Assembly (NCBI RefSeq): GCF_013450155.1
Contig: NZ_JACCKD010000001.1
Coordinates: 806,001-870,000 of the forward strand
Direction of reading: 5' to 3'
Source of the DNA: Haloechinothrix aidingensis
Lineage (GTDB): Bacteria > Actinomycetota > Actinomycetes > Mycobacteriales > Pseudonocardiaceae
DNA: 64,000 nt
Below are positions 52,149 through 61,584 of the stretch, piece after piece; position 1 is the first letter of the stretch; each line of letters begins with the position of its first letter. The notes beneath the pieces are model-generated. The model searched no databases and had not been told where the DNA came from. It saw only the letters and a list, made by a program, of their open reading frames with translations. The position numbers and the translations under genes are program-made.

Positions 52149-53747
52149 ATGCCATCGAATCCGACAACCAAGTCTCAGGTCCAGGCGTACCGCTTCGTGC
52201 TGCGTCGGATGCAGTCGGCGCTCGTCCGCAAGGACGCGGTGATGCTGCACGACCCGCTCCGTACACACAATCGTGCGACGGGCGTCGGAGTGGTCATCGC
52301 AGCCCTCGGCCTCCTCGGATTCTTGATCTTCGGAATTCTTCGACCGTCACCACAGCCCCCGAACGAGGGCATCGTCATTGGTGAGGGGTCCGGCCAGGTC
52401 TATGTCAAGACCGCCGCGACCGATGAGGCGCCGGAGATGCTGATTCCCACGTTCAACGTTTCCTCGGCTCGGTTGCTGTTGATGGCTCGCCAGGACGGCG
52501 ACGGTTCGCAGGGCGGGGGCGACGGTTCCGTGGAAGCCGTCGAGCCCGAGGTCGTACCGGACGACAGGTTGGAGGGCATCGAGCGCGGGAGGTTGCACGG
52601 CATTCCGGACGGGCCCCCACTGATCCCGGAGGAAGACCAGTACGTCTCCGACGACTGGGCCGTGTGCGACAACATCGACTTCCGCAACGATCTCACGCCG
52701 TCGGAGGCGAGGGCACAGGCCGAGCGGGAGACCGCGGTGCTGGCCGGCGTATCCGACCTCGGTAGGGAGCTCGGCGGGGACGAGGCGATCCTGGCGTCGG
52801 GGGACGACGGCAATGACTACCTCATCTACCGCCCCCGGGAGGACCCGAACAGGCCCTCTGACATGGTGCGCGCGCGGGTCGATCTCGACGAGCCGTCGGT
52901 CGAGACGGCGCTGAAGCTCGATGACCATGAGCCGCGCAGCATGTCCATGGGCGTGCTCAACGCCATTCCCGAGGTGAATCCCCTGGAAGCGCCTCGTATT
53001 CCGGACCATGGCGAGCCAAGCGAGCTCGACCTTGCTGGGCTCCGGGTCGGCGATGTGTTCGTTGTGCATCGTGCGGATGGCGAAGAGTTCTTCGTCTTGC
53101 TCAGGGAAGGGCCCCAGCGGGTCTCCAAAGCGGTCGCCGACATGATCCGGTTCGAGGAGTCGCTGGACGCCGACCCGATCGAGCCGGTCAAGGCCTCGCA
53201 GGTTGCTGAGGTGGATCAAGTTCACGAGCTCGACGTGGATGATTACCCGGCTGAAGTGCCGACGGTGCTGGATCCGTTCCAGGGCCACGCGACCATGTGC
53301 CTCGGTTGGACCGTCCGGGGCGAAGGCGAGGACAAGGACGAACGCACAGCGGTGTTCGTCGGTAACGAGATGCCGCTACCGGAGGACGAGGACGGTACGC
53401 CGTTCCGGATGCTGGACGTGGGCCAGGCGAGCCCGGATGGCGTGCGTCTCGACGGGTTCTTCATGCCTCCGGGGCACGCGGCACCTGTCCGTGCCGCTAC
53501 GTCGAAGGACTCCTTCGATTCCGGGCCGATCTATCTCATCTCCGATCACGGCCTCCGCTACGGTATTCCCGACCAGGAGACGGCAGCGCATCTGGGGGTT
53601 CCCGAACAGCGGCCCGCACCGGATGCGATCGTGCGGCTGCTGCCGACCGGCTCGTCGCTGAACCAGCAGGACGCGATGCGGACGTTCGACTCCGTCCCGG
53701 TGGACCCGGACGCCGGCTCCTACGAGGAGGACGGGGAAGCCGGCTGA
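52149..53747 (+). CDS. eccB: Type VII secretion protein EccB
   Basis: The 532-residue EccB has a cytoplasmic N-terminus (KSQVQAYRFVLRRMQSALVRKDAVMLHDPLRTH), one transmembrane helix (ATGVGVVIAALGLLGFLIFGIL) and a large periplasmic part with the DHGLRYGIPDQETAAHLG segment. Conserved features are those of the EccB family that forms the periplasmic stalk of the ESX channel. ATG 52149 is chosen because MPSNPTTKSQ is the usual EccB start; the longer open frame upstream lacks family similarity. Confidence 0.9.
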   Translation: MPSNPTTKSQVQAYRFVLRRMQSALVRKDAVMLHDPLRTHNRATGVGVVIAALGLLGFLIFGILRPSPQPPNEGIVIGEGSGQVYVKTAATDEAPEMLIPTFNVSSARLLLMARQDGDGSQGGGDGSVEAVEPEVVPDDRLEGIERGRLHGIPDGPPLIPEEDQYVSDDWAVCDNIDFRNDLTPSEARAQAERETAVLAGVSDLGRELGGDEAILASGDDGNDYLIYRPREDPNRPSDMVRARVDLDEPSVETALKLDDHEPRSMSMGVLNAIPEVNPLEAPRIPDHGEPSELDLAGLRVGDVFVVHRADGEEFFVLLREGPQRVSKAVADMIRFEESLDADPIEPVKASQVAEVDQVHELDVDDYPAEVPTVLDPFQGHATMCLGWTVRGEGEDKDERTAVFVGNEMPLPEDEDGTPFRMLDVGQASPDGVRLDGFFMPPGHAAPVRAATSKDSFDSGPIYLISDHGLRYGIPDQETAAHLGVPEQRPAPDAIVRLLPTGSSLNQQDAMRTFDSVPVDPDAGSYEEDGEAG

Positions 53748-53845
53748 CGGGGGCATGTCCTGGTGATCCCAGCCTTGCCGACGACCGCTCCCGTTCCGTG
53801 ACGCTCAGGTCATGCGCGCGCGTAGCCACCCTGTCCGGCACGTAG

Positions 53846-53883
53846 CCGGTGTGCACGTTTAGCCCGCGAAACGTGCACACCGG
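53846..53883. repeat. Dispersed palindrome, copy 5 (between convergent eccB and mycP)
   Basis: The largest copy has an 18-bp stem, CCGGTGTGCACGTTTAGC with GCGAAACGTGCACACCGG around CC, with one mismatch. It lies between the ends of two convergent genes (eccB and mycP), a position suited to a bidirectional terminator. Confidence 0.85.
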
Positions 53884-53941
53884 GGCGGGCCCGTCGCCGG
53901 GCAGGGGGCTGGTGCCGGGGTGATCCTGGCGTGATCGTGGT

Positions 53942-55540
53942 TCAGGCGCTCTCCCGGCGGAGGTCTCCCGTGGAGGCGTGACGGCTTCGGCGCGCCGCGT
54001 GAATGACGAACAGCGTCACCCCGAGAGCACTCGCCCCGCCGGCAGCTCCTGCCAGCGCGACTGTCACCGCCAGGGGATCGGGTCCCCCGGGCCCCGGCAT
54101 GTCGGAGGGAAGGGCGATGTCCGAGGCAGGTTCGATACCTACTTCCTCAGGGACGGTCGCCGTCAGCGCGGCCATCGGGTTGATCACCCCGTGCCCGGTG
54201 AACTGGTCGTGCCCGTCTCGCGATCCCGGGTGCTGGGCCGTGCTCGTGATGCGGTGCATGACCTCGCGGGCATCCAGATCCGGGTGCATCTGGCGTACCA
54301 GCACCGCAAGGCCGGACACGTAGGGTGCCGCGAAGCTCGTCCCCTGGAGCGGCACCTCGTTACCGCCCTCGATGGTCAAGTTGGCCAGCTGGGACGATCC
54401 CTCCGCGGGGTCGAGCGACGTGATCTCGGTGCCCGGCGCGGCGACGCTGATCCACGGCCCGTTCATACTGAACGGCGCGACCCCGCCTGTCCGGTCGATC
54501 GCGGCCACGGCCAGCAGGTCCTCGGAGAACCACGATGGGGACACGATCGTCCGTGGCTCGTTCGGGTTCGGCTGGTCGTTCTGCTGGCACGCATCGTTGA
54601 CGTTGCCCGCGGCAGCGACAACCACGATGTCCTTCTCGTCGACGGCGTACCGCACCGCGGACTGCAGCTCCCGTTCCTTCGCCGTTATCGGTGCGTCCCC
54701 GGCGCGGCGGCAGTTGTCCACCGACATGTTGATGACCTCGACCCCGTCGGTGTCCGCGGCGAGCCGCACGGCCTGCGCGAGCGTGGTCAGATCTCCCGCG
54801 CTCTCCGCGCCGCCCTGCACACGCGGGCTGCCGTCGTCCTGCCCTGGATAGGTGAGCGGGCTCGCCGACTCCGGATCGGTGTCACCGTCGTCCTCGTCCT
54901 CGGCTTCCTCGGCTTCTTCGAGGAGCTCGCGTCGCTCCCGCTCGTCCTCACTCTCCGGCGAGAAGTTCTGGCTCGATTGCCGGATGGACAGGATCCGCGC
55001 GTCCGGGGCGACCCCGGTGAACCCGATGTCGGAGCTGTCGGAGTCGGCGGCGATGATGCCCGCCACCTGCGTCCCGTGGCCGTCGCAGTCCTCCAGGCCG
55101 TCGTCCCCCTGGACGTAGTCGCCGCCACCCTCGAGCCGGCCGTCCAGGAAGGGGTGCGGGGTGACGCCGGTGTCGATGACGGCCACGGTCATCCCGTCGC
55201 CGACCGAGCCGGCGTGCTGGTTCATGTACTCGTGGACGTCATCGATACGCAGGTGCATCTGACCCCACGGGATGTTCTTGAGCTGGATCCCCTCGTCGAG
55301 GTCGCCTGCCCGCTGGACACACTCCTGGTCCTGGGTATAGCGCTGGTCGGGCTCCCCGTCGTTGGCGCTGGGAGGTGGCCCGCTCGGTGGGGGTGGCGCC
55401 CACGCCGGACGCTCGTCCCCCTCCGCCCAGCCGGCGTGCGTATCGGTGAGAGGTGCGAAAGCCCCGCCCGCGAGCAGCCCGAAAACTGCCGTGGACAGCA
55501 CCACGCCCGCTCGTTTCGTGCGCCTGCCTAGCGCGTGCAT
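53942..55540 (-). CDS. mycP: Mycosin subtilisin-like protease MycP
   Basis: The 532-residue membrane serine protease has the catalytic triad D123 (AVIDTGVT), H155 (DGHGTQVAG) and S402 (GTSFAAPYVSG) with the oxyanion N313 (AAAGN). An N-terminal signal sequence and a C-terminal transmembrane helix (LAVTVALAGAAGGASALGVTLFVI) are visible. A strongly acidic insertion (about residues 194-248, with SEDERERRELLEEAEEAEDED) interrupts the protease domain. The start at 55540 has GGGGG upstream. It is transcribed with eccD, which lies 14 bp upstream. Confidence 0.92.
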   Translation of the reverse strand: MHALGRRTKRAGVVLSTAVFGLLAGGAFAPLTDTHAGWAEGDERPAWAPPPPSGPPPSANDGEPDQRYTQDQECVQRAGDLDEGIQLKNIPWGQMHLRIDDVHEYMNQHAGSVGDGMTVAVIDTGVTPHPFLDGRLEGGGDYVQGDDGLEDCDGHGTQVAGIIAADSDSSDIGFTGVAPDARILSIRQSSQNFSPESEDERERRELLEEAEEAEDEDDGDTDPESASPLTYPGQDDGSPRVQGGAESAGDLTTLAQAVRLAADTDGVEVINMSVDNCRRAGDAPITAKERELQSAVRYAVDEKDIVVVAAAGNVNDACQQNDQPNPNEPRTIVSPSWFSEDLLAVAAIDRTGGVAPFSMNGPWISVAAPGTEITSLDPAEGSSQLANLTIEGGNEVPLQGTSFAAPYVSGLAVLVRQMHPDLDAREVMHRITSTAQHPGSRDGHDQFTGHGVINPMAALTATVPEEVGIEPASDIALPSDMPGPGGPDPLAVTVALAGAAGGASALGVTLFVIHAARRSRHASTGDLRRESA

Positions 55541-55553
55541 GAGAGCCCCCACG

Positions 55554-56957
55554 CTATCCGAGAATGCCCGATCCGACCACGCGTAGGTGCTCGTACAGGC
55601 CCATGACGCCGAGCGCCAGGGGGAGCACCGTGGCAATGCAGATCGCCTCGAAGATCTCCACACTACGCCGCATCGGCGGCGAGAAGCGTTGCTTGGGGAA
55701 GATGACGCCAACCACGAGTGAGCACGCGGCGATGAGGAACAGGGCCCCGAATACCCACATGAGGCGCGCACCGGGCCCTGCCGTCCACAACCAGCCGAGC
55801 AACAGACCGCCGGCAGCGAGCATGCCCGTGGTCAGCAACGCGACCGCCTGCGTACCGTTCGCGTAGGTTCGTGAGCGCAGCAGCAGCGCGAGGGTGGCGG
55901 TGATCGCCAGAAGGATGCCGAACACGCTCCCGTCCGAGGCGGCGACGACCGCGCCGATGGCGACGGCGGCCCCGCAGCCGATCAGCAGGCCGGTCATGTA
56001 CTCGTGCGCGATGCTGGTGCGTTGTTCGATAGCACCGTAGTCGGAGAAACCGGCGTCCTGCTTGAGCTCCTCCGCCGAGCTGGGAACGTTCGGTAGTGGC
56101 AGTTTCGCCAGCCAGATCGTCGTTCTCGGTAGCGTCGAGATCAGACCGAGCGCGACCGCGGCGGTGCCCGCCCCGATGCCGTCGGCGGGGTGCGCGATGA
56201 ACACGGCGAACGTGAAGGCTACGGCTCCGATACCGGAGGTCGTGGCCGCCGCTACGAACACGTCGAGTCCCGCGCCGATGAGCATGATCGCCGCCGCCGC
56301 GACGATGACAACGAGCACGCTGGCCAGCAGGAGGTTCGGGCGTCCGGTGACGCCGGGCACGGCGTAGAAGCCGGATACGAACGCCATCGGTAGCGCACCT
56401 GCCGCGGCGACGATGACACCGGTGGACACGGCTTCGTAGGCCTTGGCAAGAACCGCACCCACAGCCAGGCATGCCACCGCCGCGACACCGCCGACGATGG
56501 CTGGCACGAGATGGCCGCCTCCGAACAGCCCGCCCCCGGTGAACAGTGCCAGCGCTGCGATGATCAGCGCGGCCGCGCCCGCGAGATGGCCGGCGCGCTG
56601 CGCGGTCTCCTGCGTCCACGGCCGGAAGTTGTCCGGGTCGGTCTCGGCGATCGCGTCCACGACGTCGTCGAACAGCGGCGGGGGCGGGTTCTCGTTGCGC
56701 TTGCGCAGCTGAAGCAGCTCCCCGTCGACGACGCCGAGGGACGCGAGCGTGCGGCTCGGGTCCAGAGGTGCGTCCCCCAGCTTGGCGAGTACCCATCCGC
56801 CGTGCCTCGAGCCGCCGTCGGCCGTGCGCTCATTGGCCATGTCGACCACAAGCGGCACGAGGTCGGCGACCGCGACGTCGGACGGGAGCGCGACGTCGAT
56901 GCGGGTGCCCGGTGCCACTACTGTCACGCGGCTGAAGACCGTTGTGCCGGTAGCCAC
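55554..56957 (-). CDS. eccD: Type VII secretion integral membrane protein EccD
   Basis: The 467-residue protein has an N-terminal ubiquitin-like domain (VFSRVTVVAPGTRIDVALPSDVAVADLVPLVVDM) and about eleven transmembrane helices. It dimerises to form the membrane vestibule of the ESX complex. It starts at 56957, upstream of mycP on the same strand, and diverges from eccC. Confidence 0.9.
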   Translation of the reverse strand: MATGTTVFSRVTVVAPGTRIDVALPSDVAVADLVPLVVDMANERTADGGSRHGGWVLAKLGDAPLDPSRTLASLGVVDGELLQLRKRNENPPPPLFDDVVDAIAETDPDNFRPWTQETAQRAGHLAGAAALIIAALALFTGGGLFGGGHLVPAIVGGVAAVACLAVGAVLAKAYEAVSTGVIVAAAGALPMAFVSGFYAVPGVTGRPNLLLASVLVVIVAAAAIMLIGAGLDVFVAAATTSGIGAVAFTFAVFIAHPADGIGAGTAAVALGLISTLPRTTIWLAKLPLPNVPSSAEELKQDAGFSDYGAIEQRTSIAHEYMTGLLIGCGAAVAIGAVVAASDGSVFGILLAITATLALLLRSRTYANGTQAVALLTTGMLAAGGLLLGWLWTAGPGARLMWVFGALFLIAACSLVVGVIFPKQRFSPPMRRSVEIFEAICIATVLPLALGVMGLYEHLRVVGSGILG

Positions 56958-57494
56958 TGGTTATCTGCCCCCTGAGCGCGTGTGAGTGCTGCGTCTTCAC
57001 TTGTCGACGTGCCGGCCCGCGGGTGCTCGCCGCGCGCGTGCACCCACGGTCGTGCGTAACACGGACCAGCGTGTGTGCCGCACCCGCTGGCCCCGACACC
57101 CGAACAACCTATTCGGCGTACCTGCAGGCGCCGACACCGGCCACCCCGCCGTGGCGCGACGCGGTTTCGTGTGCCGTCGGGTTACTTATATCGAACCCGG
57201 GTGGGTGCTCGCTGGCCGGCCGGGAAATTCACGGTGCTGATTGCCTGATTCAGGGTGTGTGGTGTCGGTGTGCCGTGCTTGACTACCGTAGTCGCGGTTC
57301 GTGATGAAGTGCGGTCCGTTAGTGTGGCTGTCCGAGCGCGCTCCTGGGGCCGATGAGTCGGGTACGGGTTGGGTCGGTCGTCCTCGCGGAGGGTGCGGGC
57401 CGGCCCGGCTGTCCGCTGCCGTCGGCCGCGAGTCACCTTCTGGGTGTGGGTGGCCCGCTGGGCGCTGTCGTTGAGGTGAAGAGGGGTTCATTCG
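56958..57494. other. Divergent intergenic region between eccD and eccC
   Basis: This 537-bp stretch should hold the promoters of both ESX transcription units. I see GACTAC-C-GTAGTC (57281-57293), a 13-bp palindrome overlapping a TTGACT -35-like element (57279-57284), and an AT-rich TTATAT at about 57186. No gene is supported; small frames here lack ribosome-binding sites. Confidence 0.5.
57281..57293. promoter_or_regulatory. 13-bp palindrome GACTAC-C-GTAGTC upstream of eccC
   Basis: A palindrome overlaps a -35-like TTGACT, about 200 bp before eccC. A repressor bound here could control the ESX locus. It is only a sequence-level suggestion. Confidence 0.35.
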
Positions 57495-60400
57495 GTGAGC
57501 ACGCTGAAGTTCAAGCGATCGCCACGGCTGCCTGCGCCACGTATGCCGGGTGGCGAGGTTCACCTCGAGCCGCCGCCGGAGATCCCGCGCCAGATCCCGG
57601 GCAACATCCTGACGAAGCTCATGCCTGTGGTGATGATCGTCGCCATGCTGGGGATGGTGGCGTTCATGTTCACGAGCATGCGGGAGTCCGGTGGGGGATT
57701 GCGCAGCCCGCTGTTCCTGATGATGCCGCTGATGATGATGCTGTCTATGGCGGGCATGTTCCTGGGTGGTGGCCGCGGCGGCAATCAGAGCAAGGCCGAG
57801 ATGAACGAGGACCGGAAGGACTACCTCCGGTATCTCGGTCAGATGCGGGAGCGGACCCGGAACGTGATGCTCGAGCAGCGGGCAGCGCTCGAGTGGGCCC
57901 ATCCCGATCCGGAAACCCTGCTGTCCATCGCCACCAGCCGCAGAATGTGGGAACGCCGGGCCGGGGACAAGGACTTCATGCACCTGCGGGTCGGCCGTGG
58001 CTCCCAGCGACTGGCCACCCGGCTGGTTCCACCGCAGACCGGCCCCGTCGACGAGCTCGAACCCATCTCGACGCTGGCGTTGCGGCGGTTCACCCGGTCG
58101 AACTCGATGGTCCGGGACTTACCCACTCAGGTGAACTTCCGTGGCTTCGCGTCGGTGACCGTGCAGGGCGAGCGTGACAACGCTCGAGCGTTCGTCCGGG
58201 CGGTGCTGGGCCAGGTGGTGACGTTGCACAGCCCGGAGGACGTGCTCGTAGCGGTCGCCAGCGCCGGAAGGGCCAAGGAGCACTGGGAGTGGGCGAAGTG
58301 GTTGCCGCATGCGCAACATCCGACGCTCACCGACGGCATCGGCCAGGTACGGCTGATGTCCAATTCGCTGGCCCAGATCGAGGAGTTGCTGGCCGAGGAG
58401 CTGCAGCCACGCCCACGCTTCTCCAGGAAGACCCCGTACGCCGACGGCCCGCACATCGTCATCGTCGTCGACGAGGCCGACCTCACCAAGGAGGAGCGGA
58501 TCGTCCTCGAGGAGGGCATCTCGGGTGTCACCGTACTCGACGTCGCAGGCCAGCTGGACAGGCTCTCGGCCAGGCGGGGCATGCGGTTCATCGCCGAGGA
58601 GGACAACCTCGGTGCCGAGAACGCCGGTGGCGTCGAGTGGTTCGGCAGTATCGACCTGCTCAGCCTGGTGGAGATGGAGTCGCTGGCGCGCAGGTTGTCG
58701 CCGTACCGGATATCGGTCAGCCAGGCCGGTGACGAGGAGGAGGACTCGCCGCTGGCGTCCAACCCCGGTTTCCTGGAACTCCTCGGCATACCGGGTGACC
58801 CGATGACGTTCGACATCCAGCAGGCGTGGCGGCCCCGCCCCGTTCGTGATCGGTACCGCGTGCCGTTCGGGGTCGGCGAGCAGGGGCAGCCGGTCGAGCT
58901 GGACATCAAGGAGGCCGCCCTCGAGGGAATGGGGCCGCACGGGTTGTGTGTCGGCGCTACGGGGTCGGGTAAGTCCGAGTTCCTGCGCACACTGGTGCTC
59001 GGCATGCTCGCCACGCATTCGTCGACGACGTTGAACTTCGTGCTCGTCGACTTCAAGGGTGGCGCGACGTTCCTGGGGCTGGACTCGGCGCCGCACGTGT
59101 CCGCGGTGATCACCAACCTGGCCGACGAGGTCACGCTGGTCGACCGTATGAAGGACGCGCTGGCTGGTGAGATGAACCGTCGTCAGGAGGCGCTGAAGAA
59201 CGGCGGCAACTTCAAGAACGCGTGGGAGTACCAGAAGGCGTGGGAGAACGGTGCCGATCTGGATCCCATGCCGGCGCTGTTCATCGTGGTGGACGAGTTC
59301 TCCGAGTTGCTGTCCGCCAAGCCGGACTTCATCGACCTGTTCGTGGCGATCGGGAGGTTGGGCCGGTCGCTGCAGATGCACATGTTGCTGGCCTCGCAGC
59401 GCCTCGAGGAAGGCAAGCTGCGTGGCCTGGACTCCCACCTGTCCTACCGGATCGGGTTGAAGACCTTCTCCGCTGCCGAGTCGCGTGCGGCGATCGGCGT
59501 GCCCGACGCGTTCGAGCTTCCCTCGCGGCCGGGTGGCGGGTACCTCAAGTACGACACCGAGTCGATGGTGCGGTTCCAGGCCGCGTACGTCTCCGGGCCC
59601 TACCGGCCGGCGGGCATGAAGGTATCCGGCCCTTCCGCCGACGGTGTGCGTGCGGACAAGCGCCCGAAGCTGTTCGTGCCCGACTACATCGAACCGCCGG
59701 AGGAATCCGAACCGGAACCGGAGGTCGAGGAGGAGCCGCAACAAGAGGAGTCCGACGATTCGAACGAGCCGAGCGAGCTGGATGTGATCGTCAGCAGGCT
59801 CGTCGGCCAGGGTCCGCCTGCGCACGAGGTGTGGCTGCCGCCGTTGAACGAGCCGAACTCCCTGGACACGATGCTGCCCAACCTCAATCCCACCGAGGAG
59901 CGCGGACTGTCCCCTGTCGATTTCTTCGGCAACAGCAGGCTGCAGGTGCCGCTCGGCGTGGTGGACCGCCCGTACGAGCAGCGGCGTGACTTGCTGTGGG
60001 CGGACGTTTCCGGTGGCGCCGGGCATGTCGCGATCGTCGGCGGTCCGCAGTCGGGTAAGTCGATGATGCTGCGTACGTTCATCATGTCCACCGCGCTGAC
60101 GCACACCCCGACCGAGGCCCAGTTCTTCGGCATCGATCTCGGCGGCGGCACCCTCGCGTCGCTGTCCGGCCTGCCGCACTCCGGCGGGGTGGCCGTCGCC
60201 AGGCGCGAGCCGGACAAGGCCCGGCGGATCGTCGCGGAGATGACCACGCTGATGAACGAGCGGGAAGGCCGTTTCGGCGAGCTGGGCATCGACTCGATGA
60301 GCGACTTCCGCACCATGAAGCGGCAGGGACGCGTCACGCCCGAGCAGGACCCGTTCGGCGATGCCTTCCTGGTCATCGATGGCTGGAAGGCCCTGCGCGA

Positions 60401-61517
60401 CGAGTTCGAGGAGCTGGAGCCCCAGATCACCAAGCTCGCCACGCAGGGCCTGGCGTTCGGCGTGCACGTGGTCATCGCGACGAACCGCTGGGGTGACTTC
60501 CGGCCGGCGATCAAGGACATGCTCGGTACGCGCTTCGAGCTGCGTCTCGGTGACCCCGGTGAGTCCGACATCAGCCGGAAGAACGCGGCCAATGTGCCCC
60601 CGAACCGTCCCGGCCGCGGGATGACGCACGACGAGCTGCATTTCCTCGCCGGTTTGCCGCGTATCGACGGGTCCAGTGACGACGAGACGGTGGGTGACGG
60701 CGTCGCCGACGCGGTCGCCAAGATCAAGGGTGCGTGGCGCGGGCGTCCGGCGCCGTCGGTGCGGCTGCTGCCGGATCTCGTGCGCTACGAGGACGTGCTC
60801 GCCAACGACGCGCGCCGGGATTCCCGGCTCATCCCGATCGGCATCAACGAGGACGAGCTGGCGCCCGTCTACCTCGACTTCGATGCCGAACCACACTTCA
60901 TCGCGTTCGCCGACGGGGAGTCCGGGAAGACGAACTTGCTGCGCCAGATCGTGCGTGGTGTCAGCGAGCGCTACACGGCGAAGGAGGCCGTGGTGATCCT
61001 CGTCGACTACCGGCGCACCTTGCTGGGCTTCCTCGAGGGTGACCAGCTACTCGGGTACGCGGCGTCGGGGAACCAGCTGGAAGGCATTGTCAACGATGTA
61101 GCGAGCTCGATGAACAAGCGACTGCCGGGCCCGGACGTCACGCAGGAGCAGTTGAAAAACCGTTCCTGGTGGAAGGGGCCGGAGCTGTTCGTGGTCGTCG
61201 ACGACTACGACCTGGTGGCCTCGCAGGCCAAGAATCCGTTGGAACCGCTGGCGCCGTTCCTGCCCCAGGCCAAGGATGTCGGCCTGCACCTCGTTGCGGC
61301 TCGCCGCACCGGTGGAGCCAGTAGGTCGATGTTCGACAAGGTGCTCGGCAAGCTCAAGGAGCTGGCCGTACCAGGGTTGATCATGAACGGTTCGAAGGAC
61401 GAGGGGCAGCTGCTGGGCAACGTCAAACCGTCCCCGATGCCGCCCGGCCGGGGGACGTTCATCAGCCGGAAGGTCGGCAAGCAGCTCATGCAGGTTTCCT
61501 GGATCGACCCGGAATGA
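57495..61517 (+). CDS. eccC: Type VII secretion ATPase EccC (fused EccCa-EccCb)
   Basis: The 1340-residue FtsK/SpoIIIE-type motor has two N-terminal transmembrane helices (LMPVVMIVAMLGMVAFMFTSM; LFLMMPLMMMLSMAGMFLGG) and three ATPase domains. Domain 1 has Walker A GATGSGKS (about 486-493) and Walker B LFIVVDEFSELL (about 595). Domain 2 has GGPQSGKS (about 848) with FLVIDGW. Domain 3 has FADGESGKT (about 1137), in which the first Walker glycine is alanine, with FVVVDDY. Only domain 1 has a full catalytic DE. It recognises WXG substrates and drives export. GTG 57495 follows GAGGGG. Confidence 0.93.
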   Translation: MSTLKFKRSPRLPAPRMPGGEVHLEPPPEIPRQIPGNILTKLMPVVMIVAMLGMVAFMFTSMRESGGGLRSPLFLMMPLMMMLSMAGMFLGGGRGGNQSKAEMNEDRKDYLRYLGQMRERTRNVMLEQRAALEWAHPDPETLLSIATSRRMWERRAGDKDFMHLRVGRGSQRLATRLVPPQTGPVDELEPISTLALRRFTRSNSMVRDLPTQVNFRGFASVTVQGERDNARAFVRAVLGQVVTLHSPEDVLVAVASAGRAKEHWEWAKWLPHAQHPTLTDGIGQVRLMSNSLAQIEELLAEELQPRPRFSRKTPYADGPHIVIVVDEADLTKEERIVLEEGISGVTVLDVAGQLDRLSARRGMRFIAEEDNLGAENAGGVEWFGSIDLLSLVEMESLARRLSPYRISVSQAGDEEEDSPLASNPGFLELLGIPGDPMTFDIQQAWRPRPVRDRYRVPFGVGEQGQPVELDIKEAALEGMGPHGLCVGATGSGKSEFLRTLVLGMLATHSSTTLNFVLVDFKGGATFLGLDSAPHVSAVITNLADEVTLVDRMKDALAGEMNRRQEALKNGGNFKNAWEYQKAWENGADLDPMPALFIVVDEFSELLSAKPDFIDLFVAIGRLGRSLQMHMLLASQRLEEGKLRGLDSHLSYRIGLKTFSAAESRAAIGVPDAFELPSRPGGGYLKYDTESMVRFQAAYVSGPYRPAGMKVSGPSADGVRADKRPKLFVPDYIEPPEESEPEPEVEEEPQQEESDDSNEPSELDVIVSRLVGQGPPAHEVWLPPLNEPNSLDTMLPNLNPTEERGLSPVDFFGNSRLQVPLGVVDRPYEQRRDLLWADVSGGAGHVAIVGGPQSGKSMMLRTFIMSTALTHTPTEAQFFGIDLGGGTLASLSGLPHSGGVAVARREPDKARRIVAEMTTLMNEREGRFGELGIDSMSDFRTMKRQGRVTPEQDPFGDAFLVIDGWKALRDEFEELEPQITKLATQGLAFGVHVVIATNRWGDFRPAIKDMLGTRFELRLGDPGESDISRKNAANVPPNRPGRGMTHDELHFLAGLPRIDGSSDDETVGDGVADAVAKIKGAWRGRPAPSVRLLPDLVRYEDVLANDARRDSRLIPIGINEDELAPVYLDFDAEPHFIAFADGESGKTNLLRQIVRGVSERYTAKEAVVILVDYRRTLLGFLEGDQLLGYAASGNQLEGIVNDVASSMNKRLPGPDVTQEQLKNRSWWKGPELFVVVDDYDLVASQAKNPLEPLAPFLPQAKDVGLHLVAARRTGGASRSMFDKVLGKLKELAVPGLIMNGSKDEGQLLGNVKPSPMPPGRGTFISRKVGKQLMQVSWIDPE

Positions 61518-61584
61518 GACGTGGCTGGCTCCCCGGCCTGGCTCGGCAGGCAACGGGTTGCCGGCACGCGCATAAGGTGTGGAC

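Noticed and set aside
58119-60896. 925-codon open frame on the minus strand opposite eccC
   Set aside because: Antisense artefact of eccC; composition is typical of a shadow frame and it has no motif.
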